Shown: positions 43,209 to 56,667, counted from the first letter of the stretch. The stretch is DNA of 64,000 bases from Rutpela maculata (GCA_936432065.2 OW386289.2:136264015-136328014); one strand, 5' to 3'. Notes: a model not told the origin generated them from the sequence alone. Numbers and translations: made by a program.

Positions 43209-45195
43209 CAGTGTGTCTCATTTGAAATGAAGACACCCGGATATTTTCGTAATTTTTTGAAATCCAAATTTGAGCTTTGGCACAATTGTAGTCCTATATA
43301 AGACGTACATTTCGAGACTACCAACTTAAATTTAAGTAACAAACTGAGACAACGGCAGCCCCCCCAAATGGGGCCCATTCCCGATATTTTGCTTCGCGTT
43401 GAAGGTATCGAAAAAAGTTATTAGAAAAAGTTGTTCAGAATCTAATTTTGAGCCCCAGTACCAAATTTCATTACGAAATTCGCATTTTTAGTTTTTTCCA
43501 CACACGGTTACAATTTTGGTTTTCAATTTAATAGGATGCCGTGGAAACAAAAACTATGATTAAAGTAAATGTCAATCTGACAAAACTTTGAGTTATAGTG
43601 TAAAGTTCTAATTTACAATTGTAAAATGCGTCCTCATTTAAGGGAAAAAATCAAAATAATAAGGTTAATTTAAACGAAGACACCCTTTACGAGTCGATAT
43701 TACTCTTGGAACTACAGCCACCATAAATGCTCTTTTCAGTGAAACTGGCAGTGTTATTAAAAGACCTCAGAATGATCAACCCCGTCGAATACATCCGCAT
43801 CCTGAAGATAGCGTAATCTTAGCTGCAAATCAAGCGATTCCAAGAGCGAGTCCACGAAATTTAACGGCTCAACTGAATATCGACGAGGAGAAATTAGAAG
43901 ATGTTTCATACATCATAAAATCAAGCCTTATAATCCAAAATTTTTACACACTTTGAAAGAAGGTGATGAAAATAGAAGGTTAGATTATTACTATTGGGCC
44001 CAGGGAAATTTTTTAGACGACCGGAAATTTCTAAATAAAATTTTGTTTACTGATGAGGCTACATTTACCACTAATGGGGTGGTAACTTCTCAAAACTGTA
44101 GATACTGGGCCACAGAAAATCCTCATTTTGTTATTAATTGTTAAGGCCAATATTCAGAGAAAGTTAACGTATCGTGTGGAATTTTAGGAGACCGAATAAT
44201 TTTTCGAAAACCGATTTTTCTTTTATAACTCGTTAAATGGTGAGCGTTTAGTTAACTTCTTCGATACGGAATTATGGGATGCAATTGAAAATCTTCCTCT
44301 TAATGTGCGACAGGAGATGGTTTTTCAGCTAGATGGTGCGTCAATACATTACTCCATAAATATTCGTCAGTGATTGAATGAACATTTTCCAATGCGCTGG
44401 ATAGGAAGAAGTAGTCCTTTTGAACTCTGGCTTTCTAGGTCACCCGATATTACATCATTACATTTTTATTTCTGGGGAACAGTGAAGAATAAAGTTTACA
44501 AAACAAGGCCCAGACATAGAGAAGAAAGAACTTTGTGCTAAAATAAGACTAACCTGTCGCGAAATCAGCATTCCAGAGCTGAGAAGAGTAGCCAAACATA
44601 ATCGTAAAAGAATTGAGAAATGTATTCAAATTGAAGGAGGATTAGTTGAGAAGGCTACATCCGATAATTAATTAAAATTTTCAGTTAAATAAATGTAATG
44701 AGTAATTATTTCAAAAACTGATCTTTACTTTAAACTGTTGTTTTTTTTACTTATTTCAGTTACCAAAAGTTAATTGTTTGTTTTCTTTTCTCCTAAAATG
44801 TATTTTTTGTCAAATCGACACTTGTTCAATAAATTTTTTTGCAATTCCATGGCATCCTATTAAATTGAAAACCAAAATTGTAACCGTGTGTGAACTGCGG
44901 GAAAATATTTAAAAAACTAAAAATGCGAATATCGTAATGGAATATGGTATTGGGGCTCAAAATTAGATTCTGAACAACTTTTTCTAATAACTTTTTTCGA
45001 TATCTTCAACTCGAAGCAAAATATCGGGAATGGTCCCCATTTGGGGGGCTGCCGTTGTTTCAATTTGTTACTTAAATTTAAGTTGGTAGTCTCGAAATGT
45101 ACGTCTTATATAGGACTACAATTTTGCCCCTCAAATCTGGATTTCAAAAAATTACGAAAATATCTGGGTGTCTTCATTTTAAATGAGACATACTG
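43209..45195 (+). mobile_element. Tc1/mariner-superfamily element with ~345-bp inverted ends
   Basis: Ends CAGTGTGTCTCATTTGAAAT and complement, TA on each side (43207-43208 and 45196-45197). Arms 43209-43547 and 44844-45195 pair closely, including 'gacgtacatttcgagactac'. Confidence 0.92.
43626..44671 (+). pseudogene. Mariner-superfamily transposase pseudogene
   Basis: Reads MRPHLREKIKIIRLI, then LGTTATINALFSETGSV, LHTLKEGDENRRLDYYYWAQ, FTDEATFTTNGVV (first Asp), GERLVNFFDTELWDAIENLP, FQLDGAS (second Asp) and SRSPDITSLHFYFWGTVK (third Asp kept, following Asp changed to His). It ends VEKATSDN. There are frameshifts near 43900, 44200 and 44540 and several stops. Related to, but clearly distinct from, the transposase at 22608. 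Confidence 0.85.
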
Positions 45196-45390
45196 TATAT
45201 GTACAAACAAAGAAATTGAAACCTTTAAATTGTAAAAATTTCAAGAAAATAAAGGTTTCTAAATCCTTGTAATCCAAAAATAATATACGGTTCAACGATC
45301 ATTACAATTAAATATAGTAATAATAATACAATAGTAATGCAATGTATAATAGTTAACAAATTGTAAAACGATAAAATATTTAACATTAAT

Positions 45391-46438
45391 TAACCCCCAA
45401 CCCAAAAAGAAGAGTATTATAAGTTTGACGAGTATGTTTGTATGTCTGTCTGTCTGTGGCTTCATATCTCTTCCACGGGTGATCCGATTTTGATGCACTT
45501 TTTTTTATTTGAAAGAGTATTTTGTCGAGAAGGTTTTTGCCATATTAGATTTTGATGTTTGGTCGCCATCTTGATTACAAGCTTTTATTTAACTTGCCTT
45601 GTTCTTGTGGGTCAAATCTTGCAACTGAATTTTAAAATAGTTATCCTCAACCGATTGAGCTGAAATTTTGCATACACGTTTAGTTTTGATGACAATGCAT
45701 GGTTAGCTAAGTGACGTCATTCCAAATCCAATATGGCGGACCAGTTATTTTTTATGCACCCCGATGATATGGGTATCAAATGAAAGGGTTTGCTGAGAAG
45801 AATATAAAAAAAAAATAACGTCACACTAAATTCAATATGGCGGACAAAAGTTTTAACACTATAATTTGGTCGTATAGTGTATTCGCTCATACGTTGCATT
45901 CTAAGAAATGGTGAAGGATTCGGTTTAAACTATAAGTTTTATATTGGATAGGAACGACGTAATGAATATACACTTCACCAAGAAATTAATGCAAAACCAA
46001 AAAATAACCAAAAGTTTGAAGTTAGTTAATTTTTAACCCCCGACCCAAAAAGAGGTTATAAGTTTGATGCGTATGTTTGTATATTTGTCTGTCTGTTTGT
46101 CTGTTTGTCTGTGGCTTCCTATCTCTTCAACGGGTGATCCAATTTTGATGCACTTTTTTTATTTGAAAGAGTATTTTGTCAAGAAGATTTTAGGCCATAT
46201 TAAATTTTGATGATTGGTCGCCATCTCGAATTCGCCATGTTGAACTTCTCTAGAAATTGTCCTATTGAAGTAAAATTGAAAATGTGCAGACAATTATGGC
46301 AGCCGGATATGATTTCGGCCTTATTTTGATTCGGTCATATGAAACTGGTACGATTAGATACATTGATCGGGGGTTTTTAAAAATTTTCAATTTTTTAACC
46401 CCCCGACCCAAAAAGTTTCACTCGTATGTTTGTATGTT

Positions 46439-46473
<35 letters not shown>

Positions 46474-46520
46474 GGCTTTATATCTCTTCAACGGGAGATA
46501 GGATTTTGATGCAGTTTTTA
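45391..46520 (+). repeat. Three copies of a CCGACCCAAAAAG / TGTCTG repeat
   Basis: Units at about 45391-45574, 46033-46228 and 46395-46520 each start AACCCCC(G)ACCCAAAAAG. Each continues through a TGTTTGTCTG run to 'atctcttc.acgggtgat' and 'ggtcgccatctt'. Between them are 'aatatggcgga' blocks. This is a common style of non-coding arthropod repeat. The (TGTC)n run at 46441-46474 is perfect. Confidence 0.8.
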
Positions 46521-46693
46521 TTGAAATTAAATATAACACATAAATATATTTATAATAGAACCGGTCTTGCAGACCGTGTGCGACTAATAGAATACAAAAT
46601 TGGACCGAGTCGGCTTAAAGGGTAAAAAGTTCTGTGTGGGACTCGTGATATAATAATACGCTATGTTGTATGTATATGTTTAGTTTAAAAAGT

Positions 46694-47135
46694 ATAAAAT
46701 TAAATTACAAATTTAAACAAACCGACACAAAAATATCGACTAAATAACTAATATAAAAAAAATAAATTAACACAATCTTAAAAATTATGAAATAATTTTG
46801 ATTCCATATACGAACTCTTATGATTTATTTAAATCCAGCTTACATTTTCTTTATGTCCTCGAGATTTGCTTTCTTATACGCATGAATATGTCGGGGGCTG
46901 CTGTAAAGACGAACTACTAAATAGTTATATCAAGTTATATTAATGCGTATAAGAAAGCAAATCTCGAGGACATAAAGAAAATGTAAGCTGGATTTAAATA
47001 AATCATAAGAGTTCTTATATGGAATCAAAATTATTTCATAATTTTTAAAGTTGCGTTAATTTATTTTTTTTATATTAGTTATTTAGCCGATATTTTTGTG
47101 TCGGGGTTTTTTTTAAATTTGTAATTTAATTTTAT
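46694..47135. repeat. Large foldback palindrome
   Basis: Arms of about 190 bp (46694-46883 and 46943-47135) with very few differences around a 59-nt loop. The arm includes 'ctttatgtcctcgagatttg'. No ORF, no clear target duplication. Confidence 0.9.
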
Positions 47136-48934
47136 TGTTAAACAGTAAAGTAAATTTCAATTATATTTTATAAAATTGTGTTACTTGCATTCTGAAGGTC
47201 TATTAAAAATAATTATAGATATAAAAAATGTAAGATATACAAGTGTACAATATTTTTTTTGCAAGCAAAGTCGCCCGACTGACTGCCCAATCTGCGCACC
47301 GTTACGCTCGCGCACACTGATTTTTCATATTTTTAAAAAACCAATTATCATAGAGTAATGTTTTTTTTTTTGAAGTGAACTAAAGAAATAGCACTTCAAA
47401 ATGGTACACATTATTTTTCGACACTGCATTCCATTCAAAAGATATTTAATTTTAATTGGAATTTTTTATGCAAAAAAATCTTTTTTTTCAAGTACAATTT
47501 TCACCAGTTTTTTCTGAATAATGACCATATAGAAAAAGAATTGTAATTATTGAATAACTCTCGAAGAATAGAATTTTTCTTCTCATAGCAAAATCTGACA
47601 GATCTGACTTATAGCCATTTTTCGAAGACCTTTTTTTCCCAAAAAATTGAATTTATCGAAAAGTAATGCAGATATCGATCTGAAATTTTTACCAAATATT
47701 CCCTCCTGTATAACACGTATTTTAGTAGACTTTAAAATAATTTTTCTAATGTTTTGCTGAAATTAAAATTTTTTTTCAAAATATCCGTTTTTTTTCTTTA
47801 ATTTACTCATGACCTAATAAAGCTATCTTAATGTTCGGGGGTTCATTTTATACGTTTTTTTAAATACCTATTTGAACTTTCCTCTCAGATTATTAACCTT
47901 CTATTTAAATGCGAAAAACCATTTTTCAACTTTACGACCTCCCATACTCCCCTTATCCTGTATGACATCCATCGGCACGCTATAAGAGCTTTTTTTGGAT
48001 GTCCAACTAATCAACTTAAAATTAAAAAATCGTAGTTATCTATTTTCGCCACATTTTGATACTATTCGTGACAATTCTACTAATAGTAAAATTCTTTGAC
48101 ACCGATCCAAATTTGGTTGAAATTGGATGACTAATAACTGATCTACGAAGGTGTTACCGTGAAAAATGGGACACACTGTATACAAAAAAAATTTGAAATA
48201 CAAATAATATACTCCTCACTGTCACAAAAGAAAACTCGATTATATAAATTAATTAGCAACAGTCTGCACAAGTGTACAAGAATAATAACAAAAGCATAAT
48301 AAAGCTGAACATAATCACAAAACCCCTACAAAGTAGTCTCAAATACAATTTGTAATGGCTAAGACAGCTTTTAGTTCACACCACACACAATAGTCCTGTG
48401 ATTGCCATAGGATAATCCTGGCTTACAACAACGATTGACAGGATCCATGACATTTCACCACAACATGAGGGACGAAACGACCGCCGCGGGCATCTAACTA
48501 TAATACCTAGTTGTGTATGAACACAGTCAATATTGACATAATCATTTTAAATCGTTCTTGTTCTTAAACCATTATTCTTTACTTTGTTTTAATTAGCGTA
48601 AAAATATCTGGCATACAGCACTTTCGCAAAGTTGCGAATAAATTCGATAAAAAGTATACAAATATTTTTTGGGAAAATCACTCCGACGCGACAAAAGTTT
48701 CATATTGAATGCCATCTTTTGATATATGTTTTTCAATTTTTTGGAAAAATTTTCACAAAACTATATCATCAATTATTTTAAATGGGACCCTCTTTATTAC
48801 GGAATCACTACAGTCGAATTGATTTAATTTTTTTTTTTTTTTCGGGGACAACATTCCACCTGAAATTTTATTGTTAATTCTTATGTATTACGATCTCTTG
48901 ATTACGAGAAAATTATTTGCGCCCAAAAATTCCG
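47136..48934. other. No gene seen
   Basis: AT-rich unclassified sequence. A lone mariner-type end, GGGACACACTGTATA, lies at about 48166-48180 with no partner nearby. A slightly GC-richer stretch lies at about 48350-48500. Confidence 0.45.
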
Positions 48935-49085
48935 TGTGCGTCAAAAGTCATATGCACTTTTTGACACGCTTTCACGGATTCTCAACTTATCTGCTTAATA
49001 TATCTTGTAGTAGTAATCGGATGGGAATTTTAAAAATACTGGCTTATTTTAAATAAAATTCTTAAAAAATGTAGACCAGTCCGAT
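48935..49085 (+). repeat. Dispersed repeat, copy 2 (copy 1 at 11655)
   Basis: Same orientation and phrases as 11655-11815. It ends where the foldback element at 49089 begins. Confidence 0.75.
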
Positions 49086-49088
49086 ATA

Positions 49089-49985
49089 CAGGGTGTTTCA
49101 GCTAAAAGTCCCCGGGTCATTATCTCGTAAAATAATAAAGATACTTATAATTTGTGAATCGAGGATAATTGACACCAAAAAAGATCTTAAATAACTGCAG
49201 TTAGAATTGTTCCTTCGCAGTGCACAGAGATGGCGCTGCGGTGGGAAATTATTTTTCGATGGCTGGAACCTTGAAACACGATTCATACGATTAATGAATA
49301 AATTGTGAATAATTTTGACTATGTAAAAAATTTTGTAAATACCAGCCGTTTTGGAGCTACATGAATTTTTTTCTCCATATTTTTGCCTTTGTAAATTTTG
49401 AAAACTTCTATAACTTTTCTGTTTATCATTTTAGAACACCAATTATTTAGAACTTTTATCTTATTATATTCCATACTTCTTATATTATTACATATTTTGA
49501 TAATTTTTATAATTTTCAGAATTTTTCAAATGCGACTAATTTTTAAACTTTGAAATTAGTAAAAATTTTCAAAATATGTAATAATATAAGAAGTATGGAA
49601 TATAATAAGAAGTATGGAATATAATAAGATACAAGTTATAAATAATTGGTGTTCTAAAATGATAAACAGGAAAGTTACAGAAGTTTTCAAAAAGTTCAGA
49701 GACAAAAAAATGGAGAAAAAAATGTATGTAGCTCCAAAACAGCTGGTATTTACAAAATTTTTTACGTAGTCAAAATTATTCACAATTCATTCATTAATCG
49801 TATGAATCATGTTTCAAGGTTCCAGCCATCGAAAAATAATTTCTCACCTCAGCGCCATCTCTGTGCACTGCGAAGGAACAATTCTTACTGCAGTTATTTA
49901 AGACCTTTTTTGGTGTCAATGATTCACGATTTACAAATTTTAAGTATCTTTATTATTTTACGAGATAATGACCCCGGGGACTTTT
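49089..49985. mobile_element. Foldback element with ~430-bp arms, one end lost
   Basis: Left end CAGGGTGTTTCAGCTAAAAG; arms meet near 49540. The right arm ends at 'gaccccggggactttt' and lacks the last 15 or so bases. A 20-bp tandem duplication (gaagtatggaatataata) lies at about 49589-49631. The two similar 61-residue open frames (minus 49098-49286, plus 49802-49987) are arm artefacts. Confidence 0.85.
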
Positions 49986-51463
49986 AAGATTTAACGAGGC
50001 CCAAAAACATATTTTTTTTATTCTGTAAATACTAAAATTTAAGAGTAATTCCATCGATATGGTCTCTGTACCAAAAAATGTTCCAGAGACAGTACATACA
50101 AAACTTGTGAACAAATTCTGCCCAGGCACAAACTGATTTTTCTTATGGTCGCTGTGAGTACTAACATTTCAAAAACACTTCATTCTGTTACTTGATCGAC
50201 CAGGGTTTCTGCAGCCAGCTCTCAGACTACACTTTTTCATTTGCATGTGCTACTTGGCGTTTTTATTTCAATGCTGAATCATGTTTTATTTTTATCTATT
50301 GAATCATTAGTTAATATTTTTCAATATTGTATGCTCTGCGTTGCACATCACATAAATCAATTTCCGCAATATGTCCATGATTTAAATGAAGCTGAACCAT
50401 TCCAAAATAATTTAATTTTATAAATATTCTATTACCACTCTGACGTTTTCGCATATGGTGTCGTATAATATAAAACTGGAAATAACATTATAATACAAAT
50501 ATGCGAATAAATTTACTATATTTCTATGGGGAAAACAAGCATATCCCGTAGGTACTATCGTTCTTTTAAAATGACAGCGTTATCACACATCCACATACGT
50601 TGTACTGATTAAATTCAAGACTATTATATCCAATATTTTAAAATGTATATGGGCTGGTCTTATGTAACTGCACATGTGCGTGTGATTTGAAACTTTTTTT
50701 TGCTTTCTTCACGTCAAACGTCATCGCTTTTGTCTTACTAGCCCGCTGCTTGGAGAAACAAGGACAAACAATCTACCGTGTTGCATATGAATCCGATAAT
50801 TTGACCCAGTCTCATTGGAGACAATACCACCCCGGCCTAAGCCTAACCCTTCTGATCTCCCAGCGGTGTCATACTGCTGACATGATATAGAGGGGTATAA
50901 TTTGTCTCTTTGCGATTTATTAATTAGAGGTTTTTGGTAATGAGACAAATTAGCATATTATTTGTACCTTTGTTTTTATTAAACTAAGTGGATTCCAATG
51001 TTTAACGATCTCGTGTATTTGTTTTAAAATGATGTCAAAAGGTTGTAAATTTTATCGTTTGACATCGTAAATTAATTTTACCAAGGACACATTAGAACAC
51101 TAATTATAATTAATTGTGTCAAAGGGGACATTTGGTTTTTAAATATGCAAATTAGCTTTGGATGCAGGTAATTAGCCCTTAGAGGGAAGAAATGATGTAA
51201 AAATTGAATATATTTAACACAAAAATAAAGTAAACCTATTTTTATACATATTCATGAGGGAATATTATGGAATGGAAATATAATTACAACTCTAACTACA
51301 CTTAGTATTAATTATTGTGGTAAACTCTTCAATAATTTAAATGACTTAAACAAATAAACGATCATTCATAATCCAATTATGAATAAATATTATGGCAAAT
51401 TTGATTTACAATAAAATAATAGGTATTGTATAGGGATTTGCCATTATTTCAAATTGATATTTT
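49986..51463. other. No gene seen
   Basis: AT-rich. A more GC-balanced block at 50720-50900 gives 67- and 75-residue frames on opposite strands with no motif. Confidence 0.45.
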
Positions 51464-52152
51464 ACTTCCACGTCCAGTGGAAGTATAGTAACGACAAAAA
51501 ATTTTTAAAAATTTTTATTGTCCAAATAGGCTTAAAATGTCATGAAACGTCGAGATTTTAAGTTTGAGCGAAAAAAAAAATTCTGTCTGTCGGTCTGTCT
51601 GTAACTTTTTTTGTGCGCACGTTTACTCTAGAACCGTTTAAGATATTGACTTGAAATTTGGTACACATATGTACTTTAACGAGATCTAGAACTAGATTGT
51701 ATTTCTTGTTCCGTCGAAGGGTTGGGGTGTAAATTGGGGTAAATTTGGGGTAAATGGGTAAATCAAGCAGGTAAGAGTCCACGAAATTGGTATTTAGTAT
51801 ATACAAGAGAAGCTAAGGTCTCAAAAAAAAATGTTGGCATTAGCCACCCCCATTACCACCCCCACCCCCTTATTAAAGGGGATGAAAAAAAATTGTGATT
51901 TAGTGTATGTACAGGAACCAGAAACCTCAAAATATTTTTTTACTTCATCCACCCCCCACTACCACCCCCCTATCACCACCCCCACCCCACTACCGATGTG
52001 GGGTATCGTTTTATGGGTTTTTGGGGTAGAAGATTTCAAATATTATATTATTAAAGTTCCATAAACAATTATTTTCACATACAAAGTTTTTTCGTTGTGA
52101 GTGACTTGGATAGAGAATCTGGATGTGGAAGTAGTGATTCCTTGGGCAGCGG
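51464..52152 (+). repeat. 'Hairpin-ended' dispersed repeat, copy C
   Basis: Same ends as copies A and B; closest to B. Contains C-rich 'ccaccccc' blocks and the GGGGTAAA run. Confidence 0.9.
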
Positions 52153-54305
52153 TTTTTTTACTTTGATGTTGATATGATCAGTACAACAGGTATTTATTAC
52201 TGGCGTTTAAATTTGGAGGTGTAATTCAAAATAATTTTTACAGATTAACGTCGCTCATTGACAATCAAATCTAATTTAACACATATTTATTAATATTAAG
52301 TAAAATACAATGTATTTCCGGTTTTAGTTCCGGAGCCAACCAGACATCAGGCAGTTGTAAGGCTGGACGGGATCCGACTCAATGACATGTGCCAATTGAC
52401 ACTTTTGACAGTTCAATTTATCACTATCCTCCTTTTCCGGCTAAGTTTATGCCTTTTTGTTTCCTTTATTTGGAGTTGATAAATCGGAGGTATTAATATA
52501 ATAATGATATATCACTCCAAAATTCGAGAATTTTTGGAGAATTCACCAATATTTCTAAAATTAGCAAATATTAGCAATGCTGCTCTCAAGAAATAAACTT
52601 CTCTTTAAATGCATTAGGTCCCTACTCCTATCAGCTTGAATAATGTCAATTAAATTTGGATCCTAAGTTAGTACGTTATTACAAATTTCGCTAGTGGCGG
52701 AGTTCTTCAAATAGCCACATCTCAGCAATTACTCGGATTATAGGACTGATGTTCGGTAAAGGCACTCTCTATTGTATTTCAACACATTCAAGGGACATTA
52801 TCAAATTCCACTGAGTGAAGATACCATATTACATTGAGTTTCAAACTTAATGGAAGCCAATATCTAAAACCCAACCTCAAAGTAGTTGTTCAAAGCGCTA
52901 GAGAAGAGTACTGCAACTAGTGCCCTCTATAAAATGTGAAATGGCAATATTACCATTATATAGTTCGATTTCAAATCCATATTCTTATCCAATCTGAAGT
53001 CGATATGTATCATAGTCGATATCCAATATGTATCATAGTCGATATCCAATATGATTTCACTTATTAACACTATAGCCAATGAGAGCCCGTTTTATTAGTG
53101 GTAATCCAACTTAGATCGGCTTTTGATAGTACCAACATGCAAAAATTATCGCTCTAATTTTTTATGTTGCTGCAGCGACAAATATTGCGATAATTTTTTG
53201 ACGTTTTGTTTCGTGAAATGTTTTCGGTAAATAGGGCAAATCGAGCTTTTCAATTTTATCTATAAATATCTTCTCTAGCTTATTACTAATTGTTAACGTA
53301 AATTGTAGTATCGTATTATATACGTAGTAATATAATAATATAAAAATAACCTAAAAACACCTCATAAGTTGACAACTCCCAATTTCAAAGCGAGGGCTGA
53401 ACCTTTATAGGTTCGGGACAAGTTATACACAGCTTTCAATGGTTTATAATGCCTAACTTAATTACAAAGCAATTTTCACAACTAAAATTAAATACAAATG
53501 CCTGCGAAGCAAACAAATCAATTATTTCATGTTAAATACACAAATGTACTTACGTTTGGTAATTCATTACAAAAGAGGAAAATCAAAACGCTGGACTGAG
53601 TAGCACTATATGTTATAATTCGTTGTACTTAAAGTTCACTCTACTTAAACAAGCAAACCTTAACTTAATTATTAAACTTCTTAAATTAAAAATAAGGATT
53701 AAATACATAAATATATATTAATAAACACTTTAATATAATAATTCTTGAAAATTTCAATGTTTACCAGTTAAGTTAAGCTAGCGTTACTAGATGGCGGTAG
53801 CATTTCATGTCGGCAACCTTAGAACGTAAAAGCGAGAGATTGGTAAAATACAATATTGTCTGGATTTACTCGTAGTGTGATTGGTCGAAGCGTGCTAGAG
53901 GATTCTTTGTTGAGAATATCAGTCTATAAGTTACAATACCTATGGTTTAACGTATCTTCATTGTCATTGCCATTATATCATTTATACTTACTTTGTTTTT
54001 TTATTAGATGAGTCGTTTTGGAAATGCATTTTTATGTGACGTAAATGATGAAATTTAAAATAAAGGTTAGTAAACTCCAAAAAGTGACAAGAAAGCGTCT
54101 GGAGGCAATTAATTACTAAACATAATATTGAAGGTATACATAATGATAAATTTATTCGTGAAATATTCTCCCCAAATACCACTCGTGCTTTTAAATTTTA
54201 TCTATCAATTTTTTCTCAAGCTAAATTGCCAAAAGTTAATATACTCGTGCAAATTGGCAGTGTATTATCAAAGATTAAATCCCTCTCGCTAAAGCTGTCT
54301 GGATT
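52153..54305. other. No gene seen; short tandem repeat at 53003-53052
   Basis: Unclassified sequence. At 53003-53052 a 23-bp unit containing CGATATCCAATATGTATC repeats about two and a half times. No supported ORF. Confidence 0.45.
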
Positions 54306-54699
54306 TAGGGCCGGTTTTATAGGTTCAGATTAAACCAAAGTTTAACTTGAAGATTCACCTAGAGGTTAAATTGTAGATTTTAGTGTTTTGTAAAATACCG
54401 TTTTATAAGCGTTTGTCAAGATCGTCAGTGTTATTGTTGTAGAACCTCCCAGAATCGACGAAGTCGAAGAATAAATAAAAACTTGGACTTAGAAAAAAAA
54501 ATTATCAAAGGACAATTAATTTAGAGCATCATATTTAAGGCATCAGCGCCAGAGGCAGGCACAAAAGGACTCATACACGCTCACAGAAAAGTAAGGCACA
54601 ACAAGGCGCACAATTCATAATTATGTCAAAAAAGGTGAAAAGGTGAAACTTATGTTAAACACTAGTTTAATCTGAACCTATAAACCGGCCCTAAATCAA
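54306..54699. mobile_element. MITE with GGGCCGGTTTTATAGG ends
   Basis: Inverted ends of about 30 bp including 'ataggttcagattaaac' at both sides. The interior (54425-54630) is a dispersed repeat that recurs at 55410-55615, recognisable by 'cccagaatcgac', 'ggcatcagcgcc' and 'actcatacacg'. Confidence 0.75.
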
Positions 54700-56667
54700 A
54701 TAATAAACTGTCAATTTTCACTCTTTATATTACCAGGCAACAACGCTTTCGAAAAAATTTTCGAAAAAATTTTAAACACTAGTGATATTACGTACGATAA
54801 ATAAATACATAATTTTGAAAACGAAAAGGTCAGTTCCTACATTTTAGATTAAATCTCTTGGTTTGATGTCAGAAACCTACAGCTCAGCGAAGTCTCAAGG
54901 TTTCTGAAATACCCTGTATAAAAAGATGTTTTGGAGGCCAGTATTAATAAAATACCATATATAATGTTTTAATATAATGAAATTTTTGTGCTTCTATTTG
55001 TTTTGAAGAAATCAGAATTTCTTAATTTCTCCCAACATTAGATGAAGTATGACAAGATGAAATGTAATGTGTAATTTGAAATCAATTAAATTGGAGATAA
55101 TATTTGAATCTAGACGCTAATGGGTGAATTATTAATGTTTAATGTGCAATGGTAGGTGATTTATTTGGGAATGGCAGCCGTTCAGATAGTTTATCGGGTC
55201 CAATTTATGCAATAGCTGGATGCAATTTGCAGAGAATGTACACGCTAGAATTCCCATTTATCAGAAGCTGTTTATGAAGCTAGTTATCCCTCAGAGGTAT
55301 GCTCACTCCCGTTGGAACTGAGATGGTGCCTTTGCCAGTGGCGCACAATTATACTGGAAATTTACTAAAATAGACATGGGCATGACTTTATGTTGGTAAA
55401 TACTGTTACGTGCTATGTTGAAGAACATCCCAGAATCGAACTAAGTCGAAAATTAAATAAAAATTTCGACTTAGAAAGAATTCATTAAAAAGACATTTTA
55501 GAGCATAACATACCAGATTGAAAGGCATCAGCGCCTAGAAGACTGGCACTAAAAAACTCATACACGTTCGCAGAGACGTAAAGCACCATCAGGTTAATTC
55601 GAAGGAGCACCGAATTTTCACTTAGGAAAATATGTTTATGTCCAGGCGGCCATGAGGGTGAAAGTATATTATGGCCATGGAAAAGTATATCGAAAATAAA
55701 AGTATGTTTTTGGTTCAGGAAAAAAATATATTACACTTTTTCGAAAGTGCGCCAAAATTGGACTGACAATACTTTTGTGGACAAGGAAAAGCTGATAATA
55801 TACTTTTTAAGAAGTACGCTAAAAGTCTACTTTGAAAATATTTTTGAATATTTTTCACCTTTTTATCGCTTCCCGAAAAATTATGAAAATGAAAATACAG
55901 AAAAAGCGAAACCGAAAAATGTAGCAAAGGCGCGTAGCATCTATAGGCAATTATTAGACTAAAATTAGCAAAAATAGACCGGTTTTTCGAATAAAACAAA
56001 TTTGAATTCATTCAACGACTCGTAAGCTGGACGAATGCGTTAGAGAAACGGCAGAAAGTGATAATAGGAAAACCAAATAGCAAAGTTATAAAGAAAACGG
56101 CCTTGTGTATAAGTAAGACAAAAAGGCCATTTGCCAAAAAGCCGCTCGAATGGAACTCATGTCACATCCCCTGAACCTAAATGAGGACCGGTACATCACA
56201 AGGCGGAAAGTTGTAATAACTCATATGTAGTTGAACTCAAATCGAACTCCGTTCCTAAGAAGGATATAATCACTAAACCCAACCACAAGTGTCCCAAAAA
56301 TTTAGAGAAAATAAAATGTTTTTATATTATTTTCAGTCGGTCCTAAAACCAAAGTGCATACATAAACTTCCGAGGAAGTTGTGTGAATCTTTTTACCAAA
56401 TCGATTGCTAGCACGCTCTCATTTGAGTGGTAGTAGCGAAACCAAAGTCCTCACTCGTCCTTGTCCTACTTGGGAAGGCGCGTTTCATTGAAGTATATAG
56501 ATTCTCTTAAATAGGATATTGATTCAGTTTTCTGCATTTACAAACTATAGGAAACCTGACATGCTACATGAAAAAGAAGCCGAGCTATAAGTAACAAGAT
56601 CTTCTGAAGCGAGATAAGCACTGGTGGACTGAGCTCCTCTATGTATACAGGTTATCAGGTGTCACGG
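54700..56667. other. No gene seen; second copy of the 'ggcatcagcgcc' repeat
   Basis: Contains the repeat copy at 55410-55615 and a solitary TACCCTGTATA transposon-end-like phrase near 54910. The 98- and 71-residue frames around 55715-56011 overlap on opposite strands with no motif. Confidence 0.4.

Noticed and set aside
46284..46625. 113-residue frame with a repeated Val-Cys-Leu-Ser run
   Set aside because: It translates the (TGTC)n tract of a non-coding repeat.
49098..49987. Two alike 61-62-residue frames
   Set aside because: Mirror images from the two arms of a foldback element.
51558..52064. 82- and 77-residue frames
   Set aside because: Inside a hairpin-ended repeat that is present in three copies with no conserved frame.
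54306..54699. PIF/Harbinger assignment for the GGGCCGG-ended MITE
   Set aside because: The flanking TTA/TAA are inverted, not direct, so the 3-bp duplication expected of that family is not shown.
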